Assembly: GCA_009746045.1 (NCBI GenBank)
Contig: RPFO01000114.1
Span: forward strand, 1,638,411-1,700,410
Reading direction: 5' to 3'
Length of the DNA: 62,000 nucleotides
Source of the DNA: Mesostigma viride
Taxonomy: Eukaryota > Streptophyta > Mesostigmatophyceae > Mesostigmatales > Mesostigmataceae
Shown here: in pieces, positions 23,463 to 37,180 of the stretch
How the letters are laid out: every line of letters starts with the position of its first letter
How positions within the stretch are numbered: the first letter of the stretch is position 1
Program-made: the position numbers and the translations under genes
The notes under the pieces: generated by a model
Told to the model about the DNA's origin: nothing
Database searches by the model: none
The model's input: the letters and a program-made list of their open reading frames with translations, nothing else

Positions 23463-26400
23463 ATGTGGATGACACAACAAATGTTTGTATCTCTCTGCCT
23501 GAAGTGCATGCTGTCATGGATAATATCACTACCTATTCTGTTGCCACACAACAACGATGCAATGTGCTCAAGTCCACGGGACTGCATATCGGCAAAACCA
23601 ACACCCTACGCTATACGCCCTCCCCAACCTGGCTGTGACCTGGGTCAAGCCGGGGGATCACCACCTTTTGCACAATTGTCCCATCGGCTGCACACCCGAG
23701 GGACGCTTGGCTGAACAACGTTCTTTCATGTATGATGAAACCAACCACGTGGGCAAGCTTGCAGGCGTTCTCCTTACCGCAGGGCGCTGGGGGCCGTCCA
23801 CCGCATGAGCCTACGAGGGCGAACCCTGATCGTCAACCAACTGTTGTTCTCTAAGGTCTTGTATTATCGCCAAGCACACCCACCCAATGATGCCACCACA
23901 CAGCTCATCCAACGCCTTGGCAGCAATTTTGTCTGGAAACAGAAAGGCTTAATCTCCCACACGGTCCACGGATGGATCAACAGAGAGATGTCCTTCATGT
24001 CATGGGTGCACGGGGGCCTCGGGCTCCACAACATACAATGGCGTCTGTGGTCGCTGTATGCTAAACAAGTGATATCCGTTTTTATGGGAGTTAACACACA
24101 CCCTGGCTGCATGCTTGCACGTGAAACGCTAGCCTCTCTTTCCACCCATGCTAGTGGCACCTCGTGGCAACTGGGGGCGGGCATACTGGGCAGCACCCTT
24201 ATTTCGTACAAAGGACTCCCATGGTACTGGCAGCGCATATGGACAGGTTACAATAAGCTCAAGCCGGGTCGCCTAGTCTTTCCTACTACTCGAGAGGAGG
24301 TGGCACGGCAGCCACTCTTTTTTCATGACTTAACCCCTCATTGGTCCCATTTAAAGCCGAAAAATCGGCTGCAAAATGCTAAATTTGCAAACCACCCCAC
24401 ACCCAACCTACCAACATCCAAGGGCTGTCCTTGGGGGTCAAGCATGTCCATGAGTTGCCCTTCGGGGTGAGCTATCACAACCTAACATATCTGCAGGGTA
24501 GGCCATAGAAAACTACCGCCAAAGTTAGGGGGGTCGAGACGCGCGTTTTCATTTTTGGTAGAATGTGCATTTTGAATTATGTTATCAGACCTAGGCACCT
24601 ACCACTTCAGGGATGATAAACAATTAGTTGCTGAACAGTTTGAGCCATTGGGGTCATCATTTGGGTGGGTATACCAGCAGTTACACCCAGTACAGCCCAT
24701 AGGGGTACCGTTGGTAAAAAGCAACCAAGGGGGTAGGGGTGGGCATACTACCTACTAATACCTACTAATATGGCCCCCAACCATGCCATACAATACATTT
24801 CCCTTCCACAATGATGGGGAAACATAACTGCATCATCACACTGCCCTTACATGGCACCTATGTGCAGGTGCCACCTTGTCCATGCACGTAGGTAACGTGG
24901 TACGGATACCCTACGCAAGGCATACATTATAGGAGGCAGCCACCAACAAACTAGTGACGTTGAGCCTATTTCAGCCTGCCCTAGCAAGGATATACTAGGC
25001 CTAAGCTGCTATAGCTTGCCAGGTGATGGCCAGCACACCTGGTGGCACATGCTGTCAATGGGAAGCTTTTACTCACCAGTTACGTGCTTGATGATGCCAC
25101 AGAGACCAGCCAACTGCCTCACAATCATGCAATATGTGTATGGGAAATGTATAACAAACATATATGGAGGTATTCAAACCCATACAGCATCTAAAACTTA
25201 TCACCATCACACTGTGGCAGGTCAACTGACTGAGGGAAGCATCTAAGAAGGGTGTTTTAGAAAGGGGCCAGGCCAGGGTCAAGAACGAGCATGAATAATG
25301 CAAAAAGAATGTGCTACACAAGCTAGAACGTATATATAAATGTCAAACATCGATAGGAAAACGATGCTGAAGCTTTACCAGGCATGAATGGCGTTACCTT
25401 GGCCCAGGCGGTGGCCGCAAAATGGCGCATTTCGGCACACCAAAGTTGTGCAGCATGGTCGCTAGATTCGGCGATTTCTTGCCACCCTTGCACGTTTATG
25501 ACTACTATGTATCATAATAAGTACAAAGAAACCAATATATCCTTTAAAATACGCCGGAAAGGTATTGCTGTCAACGTTTCTATCGTCCGGCCTGATCGCA
25601 GTTTTTTCCAGCAAGAACGCTGCCGACACCTATCAAATGGCATTCCCGCGAACCAAAAATTGGCCTGTAGCATCTTTAGGACGTATAAAATCAATTTTCT
25701 AAGTTTGGCCAGAAAATTCGAACGCAAACGTAAATGCCATGCGTGGGCGCAAGCCGCCATGGCCAGGTCGTCGTTTTCCGGAATGCACGTTTTACGTGAA
25801 AAAGTACCCTGACCCCTTGTACTTTGACCGGCCAGAACACCTCTATAACTTTGTCAGAAGTATGCGAACCCTAGTACCATGCTGTGAGGAAAATTATAAA
25901 CTTTCGATCTTCTCAGCTAAACTTTTCCTAATTCTCAATAGTTTTCGCGCAATTTGGTCCCCCGCGGAGCAGCCGATGCATCGGCTGCAAGTCGATTTTT
26001 GGCGGAAAATCGGCTGCAAGACCAATGAGGGGTTAATCACAGATGCTACTAACAAGCCCCTCGGCACTCTCCACGGACACAACCCGTATGATGGCTTTCT
26101 GCGCGCGTCACCGCCGATTGTCAGGGTGCTGGACCTCTACCTGGGGCACGGCGCTACGTATCGACGGCTCAGCTACGACGAGGTCAGCACTTGGGTCTCC
26201 CACATGCCCTCCCTGCAAGCATGGCAAACTCTTATAAGTGCGATACCAGCTGCGTGGCATGCATTGATGACTGCCCCACGCAAGCCAATTATAACCGGCG
26301 ACTGGGTTATAGCTTCTACGCCGACGGAGTCACGCCTGCGTGCAAGGGTTTAGTCGTGACCGCGGTTCTGCCACATGAGGGGCTCCAACTACAACTGCTG

Positions 26401-27411
26401 GAAGCTATTTCTGGCCACAATGGGTGTCTGTATCAACTATCCACCTTATATGCGTACACGCCAGCTTCCCAGTGTCACCGCATACGCGTAGTCCCATGGT
26501 CTGTGCCAAGATCTTGCATGATCCAGCCGGACCCATTATCCCCGGTTGAGAGCATTACATGGCTACACGTGGGCAACACACGGCTCGATCTACTACATAT
26601 GGACCCGGTTGAATTTGGATGGGTCTTAACCAAGGGGGACATCAGAACCAGCAAATGTATCTTTGAGTACACCGCAGATTGGGGTTATGATATCTTGTTG
26701 CATACGTACCATCAGCCCCATCCGGGCCGAGCCCGCTGGGGAATACATTGGCCGGGCTACACTTGGGTTAAGATGATTACCCTGGCGGTAGACCACCCTC
26801 TCGTGGACCGCAGGGCCACTGATGTACAACATCTTTTGATGCATAGGGCGATAGGGGTCTGCGCTACGCTCCACGAGCGTTTTGGTCATGATGCATCATG
26901 CCTGTGCACGCCCCCTAGTGAAACCATTGAGCACAGGTTTCTTTACTGTAATCTGCCTGGGGTTTGGACGTGGCTCATTAACATCTGGGCCGCATGGACG
27001 GCATCGCCACCCACTCTCCCAATTAGCGTGCGTACCATCATTTTCGGTATTGCTGGCACACCAGGGACCGAGCTTTCAGTTTCCCAAGCATAATGGATAT
27101 GGCTACGCACTACTATGCTATACGCGATCTGGACCATACGCAACGAGACAGTCTTTAAGGTCCGCGAGGAGTATACCCGCGGCGGCGTAGTCCGGCGCTT
27201 TATATACCTATGGAATGCGGCTATGCGCCGCTACTGGCTGTTAGCTCAGGAACAACACAGGGTGTGGGACCCAGGGCCCAATAACGACAAGCCCAGCCCG
27301 CTCCAGCTTTTTCATGATCTACTGGGCCGTAATCAGGTATTCACCAGTATGCCTCATGGCGACATTACTCAGGTCCAATGGCTTCCCTGGTCTAATAACG
27401 CGCCCTATTAG
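23463..27411 (+). pseudogene. L1-like ORF2, C-terminal half, broken
   Basis: The fragment begins with AYVDDTTNVCISLPEVHAV, containing the RT catalytic YVDD. It continues with GRTLIVNQLLFSKVLYY and GGLGLHNIQWRLWSLYAKQ, typical of the L1 thumb and connection region. It ends with a Cys/His cluster (CLCTPPSETIEHRFLYC, about 26900-26950) like the zinc-binding tail of plant and algal LINEs. Breaks are a stop near 23635, a frameshift near 26310, a TAA at about 27091 and the 1.7-kb insertion. The endonuclease and RT N-terminus are missing. Confidence 0.85.
24330..26036. mobile_element. TTAA-flanked piggyBac-like element, non-autonomous
   Basis: TTAA at 24330-24333 and 26033-26036 flanks a 13-bp perfect inverted repeat, CCCCTCATTGGTC at the left and its complement at the right. 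The next 40 bp also share AATCGGCTGCAA-type sequence. Removing the element and one TTAA restores the LINE frame exactly (HD-L-IT). TTAA specificity is the rule for piggyBac. Internal open frames (25016-25246, 25384-25812) show no transposase motif, so mobility must have come from elsewhere. A perfect 20-bp palindrome centred on ATGCAT lies at 25969-25988. Confidence 0.82.
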
Positions 27412-27840
27412 CCTTTCACCTGTCACCGCCACACGTGTGTGTGCCCACCTTCATTAGGATTCGCTGATACTCATTTCCCCTCTCACCTCTTTGGTCCATA
27501 ATTGGCTAATAAAATATACCCATTTCCCCGAAATTACCGCGACGGGTCTTGGTTGGTAATCTACCACCTGTAGATTAGGTGCCAGTGATCCGATGCTGTA
27601 AGATACGTTTCAGTAAGTTACTTCGGGGATCTTTGCCTGTACACGGCCAGATGGATAATTATATTGTAATGGAGAAGTGGGAGAACGTGCGTGTCTATTA
27701 GCAAATGCAGCGAAATATAAAAATGTAGTTATCAGCCTTTTTCGCCTATTCAGCAGTTGTCGTTGTCGGCCGTTGTCATTAAGCGGCTATAGATTATGTG
27801 TGCTGGGGCCGGTGAAAAGACGCTAGCAAAGTTCGTCTGA

Positions 27841-29866
27841 ATGGCGTCCAATAGAGGGGATTTTATTCTTAGTGGATTGTTGGACGAGGAGAAGGCGAGG
27901 TTGCTGGCGGAGAATGCGAAAGAGCAGAGGGAAGCAGCGGAAGCCGTGCGTGGAAGATGAGGTAACGGGATGGAGTGTGGGCCCTGGCTTCTGGTTATGA
28001 AATGATGGCGGTTGCAGGCCAGCCGTGCTCGCTGGTAATGGGTGCGTGGTGTTGAAATCCAAGTTCTGCGCGTATTCTGTTTTTTGGTCAATGATTGAAG
28101 GGATGTCGCCTTGTTTTATTTTTGTGCATCTGCGTCCCGTCGTGACTGCCTCGTCATGGACGCCCAGGGGTAGAAGTTCGAACGAGGGAATGATTTTTCA
28201 AACGCCTGGATATGTTATGATAGTACGAATAAATGGTAATGGGTAGAGGCGGCCAAAATTTTGTTGGAAGTGTGCCAACGCCGCACATACGACTTGAACA
28301 ACCCTAGGTATCTTAGGAAAAGGAAACACGGATACGTCGGAGTGGAGGAAGAGGAAGACGATGACGATGGTGAAGACGGAGAGGTTTACAATGGAGGCCT
28401 TGAGAATGGGGAGACATTGAAGCAGGAGAGCAGGGTAGCGGTGAGTGGCCCGTCATGAATTACATTGTGGTTGCAGTTGTTAGCGAGGCGTGTTGATTGC
28501 TTCTTGCCGCGGGTAATCGCTAGCGTGCATAACCTTCTTTTTTCAACAGGTGTTCTGGTGCATTGACTGCCGCAAAGCAATTAATGGGACTGATTATGTG
28601 CCTATCATGCCGTTTGGGAATCATACATTGCCAACATTTCGTGTTTAGAAGGCGCGCCTTCAGAAGCATATTCAGCACCGCACGAGCCAGGTGCTGAAGG
28701 CGTGCTTGGAGAGGAAGGGGTATAAAGTGCGCATGACCGCATCGAAGAAGAAGAAGCAGCAGGAATCGGGCAAGACCATGATAACCGAGCCAGGATTGGC
28801 TTTCGTGCATGCAGTACATGGTGCGGCGCAGGCAGTGAATGCTGCATCGATTGCAGCGGTGCAGCCTGTGGCCATGGCGGTGCAGGGCGCGGGTCCTGAA
28901 GTGTGGGCGTTGGCGAAGCAGATTCACGATGCTGTCATGGCCACGTTGTGAAGCCAAGGAATGGGTGTTGGTTCCAGTCAGGTGCCTCGCCCGGAGGAAG
29001 CTTTTCTGCTGTAAGCAGAGGTGCGGCATCAAGCATTTGCAATCGCCATGAGAGCAGTGGAGATGTCAGCGGCATGAAGCATTTGCAATCGCCATGAGAG
29101 CAGTGGAGATGTCTGCGGCATTGGGAGATCTGCAGACAATTGCAGGAGGACATTGTGCGGTACGCTTGTAGGGTGTATGCTGTGTTGTTCCGCTCGCTAA
29201 TGGACATGTGCCCCTGTAACCTCTTCCAGGCTAGTATCTGCTATCCACCTCTTCAGGCTTGAAAAGTAAATTGCTGTACGGTTCACAATTGGCATGGCTT
29301 GACATGCACGCGTCCTTGACTGTGGTCTGCATGGGTTTGGGGTTTAGCGGTTTACATCAGACTCTGCTGTGTATCTGCTTAATCAGCCGACGTGTCACAT
29401 GGGGACAGCAACGGCGCTGGGATGCAGCCCGGTGTGAATGCGAGTAAGGTACGCGCTGTCATGCATGGCGGATGGGGCGTGGAAGCCACGACCCACGTTT
29501 TTGTGTGTGCACGGGGGGCTAGGGGGCAAGTCGTTGTGTTGCTGCCATCCATATGGCCATGGATATGCGGGAAGCTTTCCCTGTACCCATACTTAATGAT
29601 GCATGGACTGGTTGTGACAGCCAAGGGTTTAGCTGTCGTGGGTTTGCTGAGTGATCATGGCAGTCTGCTAGGCTGGTGCTAGAACAGCCATAGCGCGGTT
29701 ACTGCTATGTCTTGCCCGTGCTAACTGATGCTGCAGCCATGCGTGGAGCGCGAATCGTCCCGTGAGGAGAAGGAGGAGGCGGGGCCGGTGCACCCATGGG
29801 CAGGGCCGGAGAAGAAGGACGCGGAGCACCCAGTGTGGGAGAAGGAGAAGGCGGGGAAGCACTGAA
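27841..29866 (+). CDS. candidate spliced gene inside the CACTA element, function unknown
   Basis: Several exon-like stretches follow one another on the plus strand. An ATG at 27841 opens a charged helical peptide (MASNRGDFILSGLLDEEKAR). A stretch to about 28432 has DLNNPRYLRKRKHG and then an acidic run. From 28552, after TTTTTTCAACAG, comes VFWCIDCRKAINGTDYVPIM. A Lys-rich stretch runs to 28951. A last stretch runs from about 29737, after GCTGCAG, to the TGA at 29864-29866. In-frame stops interrupt simple joining (for example TAG near 28647). It could be a CACTA accessory or captured host gene, or a pseudogene. Exon limits are guesses. Confidence 0.3.
29028..29119. repeat. 46-bp tandem duplication
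   Basis: AAGCATTTGCAATCGCCATG and the following GAGAGCAGTGGAGATGTC occur twice in direct orientation, 46 bp apart, with one or two differences. Probably a simple duplication in intronic or non-coding sequence. Confidence 0.85.
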
Positions 29867-29879
29867 GCTCCACCCCATG

Positions 29880-30010
29880 TCAGGCCTCTAGTATAGGTGC
29901 CAGTTAACTAAACCCATGCACGTGCAGGTTGTAGCTCAGAATGTATTTAAAATCATATGCCCCTTTTCAGGTATATGTGTAACAGTGACTCCCAACGGAT
30001 ATATGTTCCT
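29880..30010 (+). repeat. short dispersed element with 3' hairpin
   Basis: Shares CATATGCCCCTTTTC and CTCCCAACGGA (29989-30000) with the arms of the inverted repeat at 19317-19738 and with 31560-31760. It is followed by a TTATTAAATT-type tail. It resembles a SINE or LINE tail. Confidence 0.6.
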
Positions 30011-30054
30011 AATTTATTAAATTCTTACTGAATAATTGTTGTCTTTATGAACCC

Positions 30055-30400
30055 ATGAAGAGCAAAGCCCGGTGGGGAGTACATGTAACGCATTACCACG
30101 AGAAGGGGTCCCCACACCGCATTTCTTCGCTCTCTGTTCCTATGCAGAACAAGAAGAGGTGGAAGACCAATGTCCCGGCTCACACGCCAGCCCATGTGGG
30201 TAAGCCCCCTCCCCCAAAGCGGAAGGGGCGCTTTGGGGAGAAGTGTAGTTAGGATTTTGTAGACTAGATAGCTTAGAGTTAGCTTATTTCGATGTCGCGG
30301 CTTGACCCACCTCTACCCATTCAGCAAGGAATATGCATGTGCTGCATGATCTCCCAACGGAGGCATGTTATAATTTTATTTGATTCTTTAATGTAGTGTC
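30055..30400 (+). pseudogene. LINE B 3' end fragment
   Basis: The last codons of LINE B ORF2 (NKKRWKTNVPAHTPA, then GKPPPPKRKGRFGEK) are followed by its 3' UTR and CTCCCAACGGAG (30351-30362). These match LINE B1 at about 44500-44750. It is an extremely 5'-truncated copy lying inside the CACTA element. Confidence 0.8.
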
Positions 30401-30732
30401 TTGGGGCATGATGCAGATGAGATTTGTAACTTCCGTGTAATTATGTTTCTAAAGAGATTAGCATAGTACTCTAAACATGCCCATGCGCATGACACGCAAG
30501 TACTAACTTACTTACACCAGACCTGGCAATAAACAAGCATTGATGGGATGGACCCAGCGATACATAATGGGCGTGCATGCGTAAAAAATATACACTATGC
30601 ATGGCCCAATGGGCATGCATTCAAATAATTACAAATGAAGGCCGCCATGAGAGCACTGAAGCTAAACCAGACCGGGCCACAATTAACCCTCCAGCACCAA
30701 AGTTCCACTGCATCATGTAAGACAAGCCTGAC

Positions 30733-31248
30733 ATCCATCCATCCATCCATCCATCCATCCATCCATCCATCCATCCATCCATCCATCCATCCATCCATCC
30801 ATCCATCCATCCATCCATCCATCCATCCATCCATCCATCCATCCATCCATCCATCCATCCATCCATCCATCCATCCATCCATCCATCCATCCATCCATCC
30901 ATCCATCCATCCATCCATCCATCCATCCATATCCATCCATCCATCCATCCATCCATCCATCCATCCATCCATCCATCCATCCATCCATCCATCCATCCAT
31001 CCATCCATCCATCCATCCATCCATCCATCCATCCATCCATCCATCCATCCATCCATCCATCCATCCATCCATCCATCCATCCATCCATCCATCCATCCAT
31101 CCATCCATCCATCCATCCATCCATCCATCCATCCATCCATCCATCCATCCATCCATCCATCCATCCATCCATCCATCCATCCATCCATCCATCCATCCAT
31201 CCATCCATCCATCCATCCATCCATCCATCCATCCATCCATCCATCCAT
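30733..31248. repeat. (ATCC)n microsatellite, about 516 bp
   Basis: The tract is almost perfect, with about 129 repeats and one visible interruption (CCATATCC) near 30930. Much shorter (CATC)n runs form part of the 3' tails of the LINEs at about 19229, 20565, 49331 and 49712, so it may have grown from such a tail. Peptides of HPSI or MDGW type on either strand are translations of the repeat. Confidence 0.95.
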
Positions 31249-32200
31249 TGATCGGGGTCGCCCACAAGCCCTGGCAGGCGACCCCTGCAACCCCAGCCAC
31301 CCCAGCCACCCCAGCCTAGGGAATATATAGCAGTAGACTAGAAAGCTTAGTGACGTGGCCATGTATGCCTACGTGATGGGCCCACACCCGCCCTTGCAAT
31401 AGCCGTAGCAATGTCGAGTCATGCTTTGCCCATGCAGGGAGTTACTCCCTGCTGAGAGGCCATGTGTACCCTAGCTATAGCCTAGCCACATACCTTCCAC
31501 CCCATATGTCATGCAGGCCTTCTAGGCCCTCTCCTCAAGCCCCCCCTGGGTGCCTGTGCTTGTTTAGGAGGCATGAACCATCATGGAGGTGCAGGTGCAC
31601 CTAGTGCACCCAGAGCACGTGATAGTTGTACATCCTACACCTGCAGGTTGTCGCCCTGATTGTATTACAAACCCATAGATGCCCCTTTCTCAGGGCTATG
31701 TGTTACATATGCTCCCCACGGAGCTATGATTTTAATTAATTAATTAATTGATCGGGGTATCAAGGAGACAACCAGCGCAGGCCAGAAATCGGGAGAATCA
31801 GAAATCGGGGTATAGTCCTAGTACAGCCATGCTACGTCCTGGCTATGATGAGATTACTTGCCCACGCTCCTAGTGTTATGCCATGCTCACATGGGTCTTA
31901 TTGCACCCACAGATTGCCGGATCGTTAGCGTGTCCGTTTAGCTAGCGTTCCCGAATGCAGCTGTGGCATGCCTTAGGCATGAAGGAGACTGGGGGTCTCT
32001 GCCCTTTCTCCTGTTGTGCACACACAGGGATTAAAAGCACTTCGGTGCTCCGTGACTCCCCAACGGGAGCACGTGTTTAATTAATTAATTAATTAATTAA
32101 TCGGGGTTAACTAATGCTCCTTGACTCCCTAATGGGGGCATGAGTTTAATAAATGAATTAAGTAGTTAGTTAATAAATCAGGTTGATTCAGATGAGGTCC
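31249..32200. repeat. cluster of LINE/SINE tails
   Basis: Contains a copy of the dispersed element with GCTCCCCACGGAGC at 31711-31724 followed by (TTAA)n. Two LINE A-type tails follow, at about 32046-32073 and 32115-32143, each a GTGACTCC..GGGAGCAC-like hairpin followed by TTAATT repeats. No coding sequence is attached. Confidence 0.7.
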
Positions 32201-33240
32201 CTGCTGGTTCCTTGTGGACTGGCCAGCCAGGGAGAACGCAGTGTTAGGCGACGCAGTGGCCAACATTGGACATACCGCCATATGTTTGTCTCCGCGATAT
32301 GATTTTAGCTGACATGCAGAGCACAGACACTGTTGGCGTCATCCGCTCAACCCCTCTTATTCAGACATGGGACCTCGGATATGTAGGATTAGTAGCGTTG
32401 CCCAGGCGGACATTGTCAAAGACTACGACCCCCCAGTTGTGGGTCCTAGGAAATTTAACAAGCATGATTGTCTCCTTGTTGATAGGCATTAATTAATCCT
32501 TGATGATAGGCATTGCTTGCGTGCAAGAGTAGCTCGAGGCCCATATTTTAGACTACTAGCTGAGCTGTGGACATACATGTAGTTATTGACGTCTTGACGG
32601 ATATTGACGTCTTGGGGTGACTTCCACTATATCTTCTTTGGGGAATTCAGAGATCCCGGTCCCCCAACATGGACATGAGACTAATTAAAATCAATTAATC
32701 AATGTCATGAATAGAGCGCGTTCATGACGTTCAGTCATGAACAGAGCCCTAACCTTAAACACATAAGAAAACAATTATGGCGGGCCATGTGACCAATGTA
32801 AGAAGCTTAGCCCCCAAACATATTGTTGTCTCACGTAATGAATCACTTGCTGATCAACAAATCGATGGTTATCTCATAGGCACAATGTACCTCTGACCAT
32901 CATTGCTGGCCCATGCATGCATGCACCAATGGCAGCCTACATGACACATACATCGCTTATTTGCCATGTAAAAAATGCGACAAAGTGTCCATATAGGTAC
33001 TCATAGATTAGCACAAATTCCTTAGCACGATGTGGACAACTTTACTTAACGGTGAAAGCCTGTCTCGCCCTTATTGCCTTGAGGGTTCCCGGCGATAGGT
33101 CCTGTCTGTTGGTCGACATTTTTCTTTTGCAGCTGGCCATCGTCGGTAGGTATGAATGATCTCGATGCTAGCAATTACGATGATGATACCCGAGGTAGTC
33201 TATACCTCGGATCGAGAGCTTCTTCTTGTATGGCAATGCC
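32201..33240. other. unassigned, no gene seen
   Basis: I see only scattered short open frames (for example 32266-32496) without recognisable motifs, and mildly AT-rich sequence. Confidence 0.45.
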
Positions 33241-33640
33241 GGCAGGGCAATGACGGTGACGGCCGTCACCGTCATCGCTCTCGACGGGCGTGATGGAAAG
33301 GACCTGTTTGATAGGCGGCAGCTATTTTTAATATAGGTCGTTTACTATTACTCCCAATAAAGAGTTATGAGGTTGGCCCTCGGCATGGCGATCACGGGGC
33401 GATGACGGGGCGATGACGGGGCGATGACGGGGCGTTGACGCGCGTGATGAATAGGATCTGTTTGATAGGCGGCGGCTATTGGTAATATAGATTGTTGATT
33501 AAGAGAAGAGTTTAGATGTTGGCCCGTCGAGGGCGATGACGGTGACGGCGTCACCGTCATCGCCCTCGACGGGCGTCATGAATACGACCTGTTTGATATG
33601 CGGCGGCTATTGGTAATATAGGTCGTTGATTATGCCCGTC
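33241..33640. repeat. three tandem units carrying two large palindromes
   Basis: A unit with GACCTGTTTGATAGGCGGC, GGCTATTGGTAATATAGG and GACGGGCG recurs at about 33290, 33438 and 33573. A perfect 26-bp palindrome built on GACGGTGACG lies at 33250-33275. A palindrome with 26-bp arms and a 1-nt centre lies at 33522-33574. Between the units, GCGATGACGGG is repeated four times. Confidence 0.9.
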
Positions 33641-33736
33641 GGTATTTACATGTAGGGATAAAGAGGTGGGCCCTCGGGAATTACATCGGGCTGTACTAGG
33701 CCGGTATACCGTAGTTGTGTATCACCACCCTCCTTC

Positions 33737-34155
33737 CCACGGCAGGACCCGCTGTTGTACTGGCGGCAGTTGTGTACCACCTGTACGGTATTTGTGTACC
33801 ACCCCCCTCCTTCCCACGGCAGGTACTTACGCAGCGCCCGGCTGTTGTCCTGGCTGCAGTTGTGTACCACCTGTACGGTATTTGTGTACCACCCCCCTCC
33901 TTCCCACGGCAGGTACGCAGCGCCCGGCTGTTGTCCTGGCTGCAGTTGTGTACCACCTGTACGGTATTTGTGTACCACCCCCCTCCTTCCCACGGCAGGT
34001 ACGCAGCGAACCGCTGTTGTCCTGGCTGCAGTTGTGTACCACCTGTACGGTATTTGTGTACCACCCCCCTCCTTCCCACGGCAGGTACGCAGCGCCCGGC
34101 TGTTGTCCTGGCTGCAGTTGTGTACCACCTGTACGGTATTTGTGTACCACCACCC
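33737..34155. repeat. 86-bp minisatellite, about five copies
   Basis: Each unit holds GTACGCAGCGCCCGGCTG, CTGCAGTTGTGTACCACC, TGTACGGTATTTGTGTACC and CCCCTCCTTCCCACGG. The first copy has an extra 4 bp (TTAC) near 33829. Open frames on both strands follow the repeat and are not called genes. Confidence 0.93.
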
Positions 34156-36060
<1,905 letters not shown>

Positions 36061-36147
36061 TCCCACCCCCCGCTCTCTTGTCCCTCCCGCACCCCTCCTC
36101 TCTCTTTCCCTTTCCCTTGGCTGTTGAGAAGGACTGGGGTGAAAAAT

Positions 36148-36237
36148 CCAGACCGTTGGTGGCTGCCTTCAAGCAGGAAGTTTCAAGGATCAACAAGTTT
36201 TTGTGAGCTGTCTGATATGGTCACTGCTGCGACAAAG
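36148..36237 (+). other. exon-like segment after the polypyrimidine tract
   Basis: Ninety nucleotides lie between an acceptor-like AATCCAG, preceded by the CT-rich tract and TTTCCCTTTCCC, and a strong donor AAAG/GTGAGT at 36238. One frame is open throughout. No protein similarity is recognised, and no partner exon was found. Confidence 0.25.
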
Positions 36238-36782
36238 GTGAGTTATCTTGTTTTTCATGCAATTTTTTTGCTGTAGCTAGGTAAGCCGGCCGTTTTGTAC
36301 TCCTCTTTCTTTTGCTCTCACGATTATTCTTGTTGTGGTTTATATGGTCCCGTTAAGTGGCATGCATTATCATTATCCACATTAGTGTGAGAAACCATCA
36401 GCAGTGTTGTAGCTTGCATCTACAACAACAGTTTTTGCTGCCGCCACCACTGCTATTACCAACATAAAGTCATTCTTGCTTTCTAAGCACTCTTTTTCCT
36501 CTTGGGCTGTTGGTTGGGATACCAGCCACCCTTGCACGCATAAATTCCAGCACCGGGTGCATGTGAAAACACAACCAAGGCAAGAATGTCCCCCTATCGC
36601 AATATCCCACCCACGCAACGCACCCAATGCAGCAAGAATGGGACCACCTTGTTGCCATGAGCTCTAGCACCGTAGCCACCTCTAGCTTTCTACTGTTCCC
36701 GTCCATCCTTATTTACACTGGCTGCTTTGCTTGCATTTCTGGCTCAGTGCCAGTTTGCACTTGCTAGCTTGCTAAGACAATA

Positions 36783-37180
36783 ATGCAGCTTGCAAACGGC
36801 AAGGGCAAGCACCCGGGTAAGAGCAAAGGCAACCGCACGAGCAAAGGAAAGGGAAACTGGAAGAGCAAGCACAAGGCCAAGGAAAGGATTAAGGCACTTG
36901 TGCTTGCCAAAAGGGCAGGCTCAAGGGAAATGACAAGGGCAGGGGCAGGCACAAGGGAAGCGGATAAGGGCAAGGGCAGGCGCAAGGGAAAGAGATTAGG
37001 ACAAGTCAAGCACGAGGGAACGGACAAGGGCACGGGCAGGCACAAGGGAAAAGATGAAGACAAGGGCAGGCACTAGGGGAAGGATGAGGGCAACGGCAAA
37101 CACTGGGGATCAAAGGATAGGGGCAAGGGCAGATGCTAGGGTAACAGTTAGGGCAAAGGCAGGCACAAGAGAAGAATAAG
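36783..37180 (+). repeat. imperfect GGCAAGGGCAGGCACAAGGG repeat with Lys/Gly-rich frame
   Basis: Degenerate repeats of about 24 bp give an ATG-started frame (36783-37073) of Lys, Gly, Arg and Thr. The composition follows the repeat, so I do not claim a gene. Confidence 0.7.

Larger units (their letters stand above)
23393..27530 (+). mobile_element. L1-like LINE, 5'-truncated, 16-bp TSD
   Basis: AAATTACCGCGACGGG occurs exactly at 23377-23392 and 27531-27546, a 16-bp target-site duplication typical of L1-clade insertions. The body starts just upstream of the RT catalytic motif and ends shortly after an AATAAA signal at 27508-27513. It lies in the left subterminal region of the CACTA element and is therefore younger than it. 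It is interrupted by the TTAA element at 24330-26036. Confidence 0.88.

Noticed and set aside
25384-25812. piggyBac transposase within the TTAA element
   Set aside because: The 142-codon frame shows no DDD triad or other transposase motif and is AT-rich with no similarity I can recognise.
30595-31362. MDGW and HPSI repeat open frames
   Set aside because: All six frames of (ATCC)n are open; no gene evidence.
33829-33832. TTAC insertion in the 86-bp minisatellite as a footprint
   Set aside because: The inserted bases look like a direct partial duplication, not a reverse complement.
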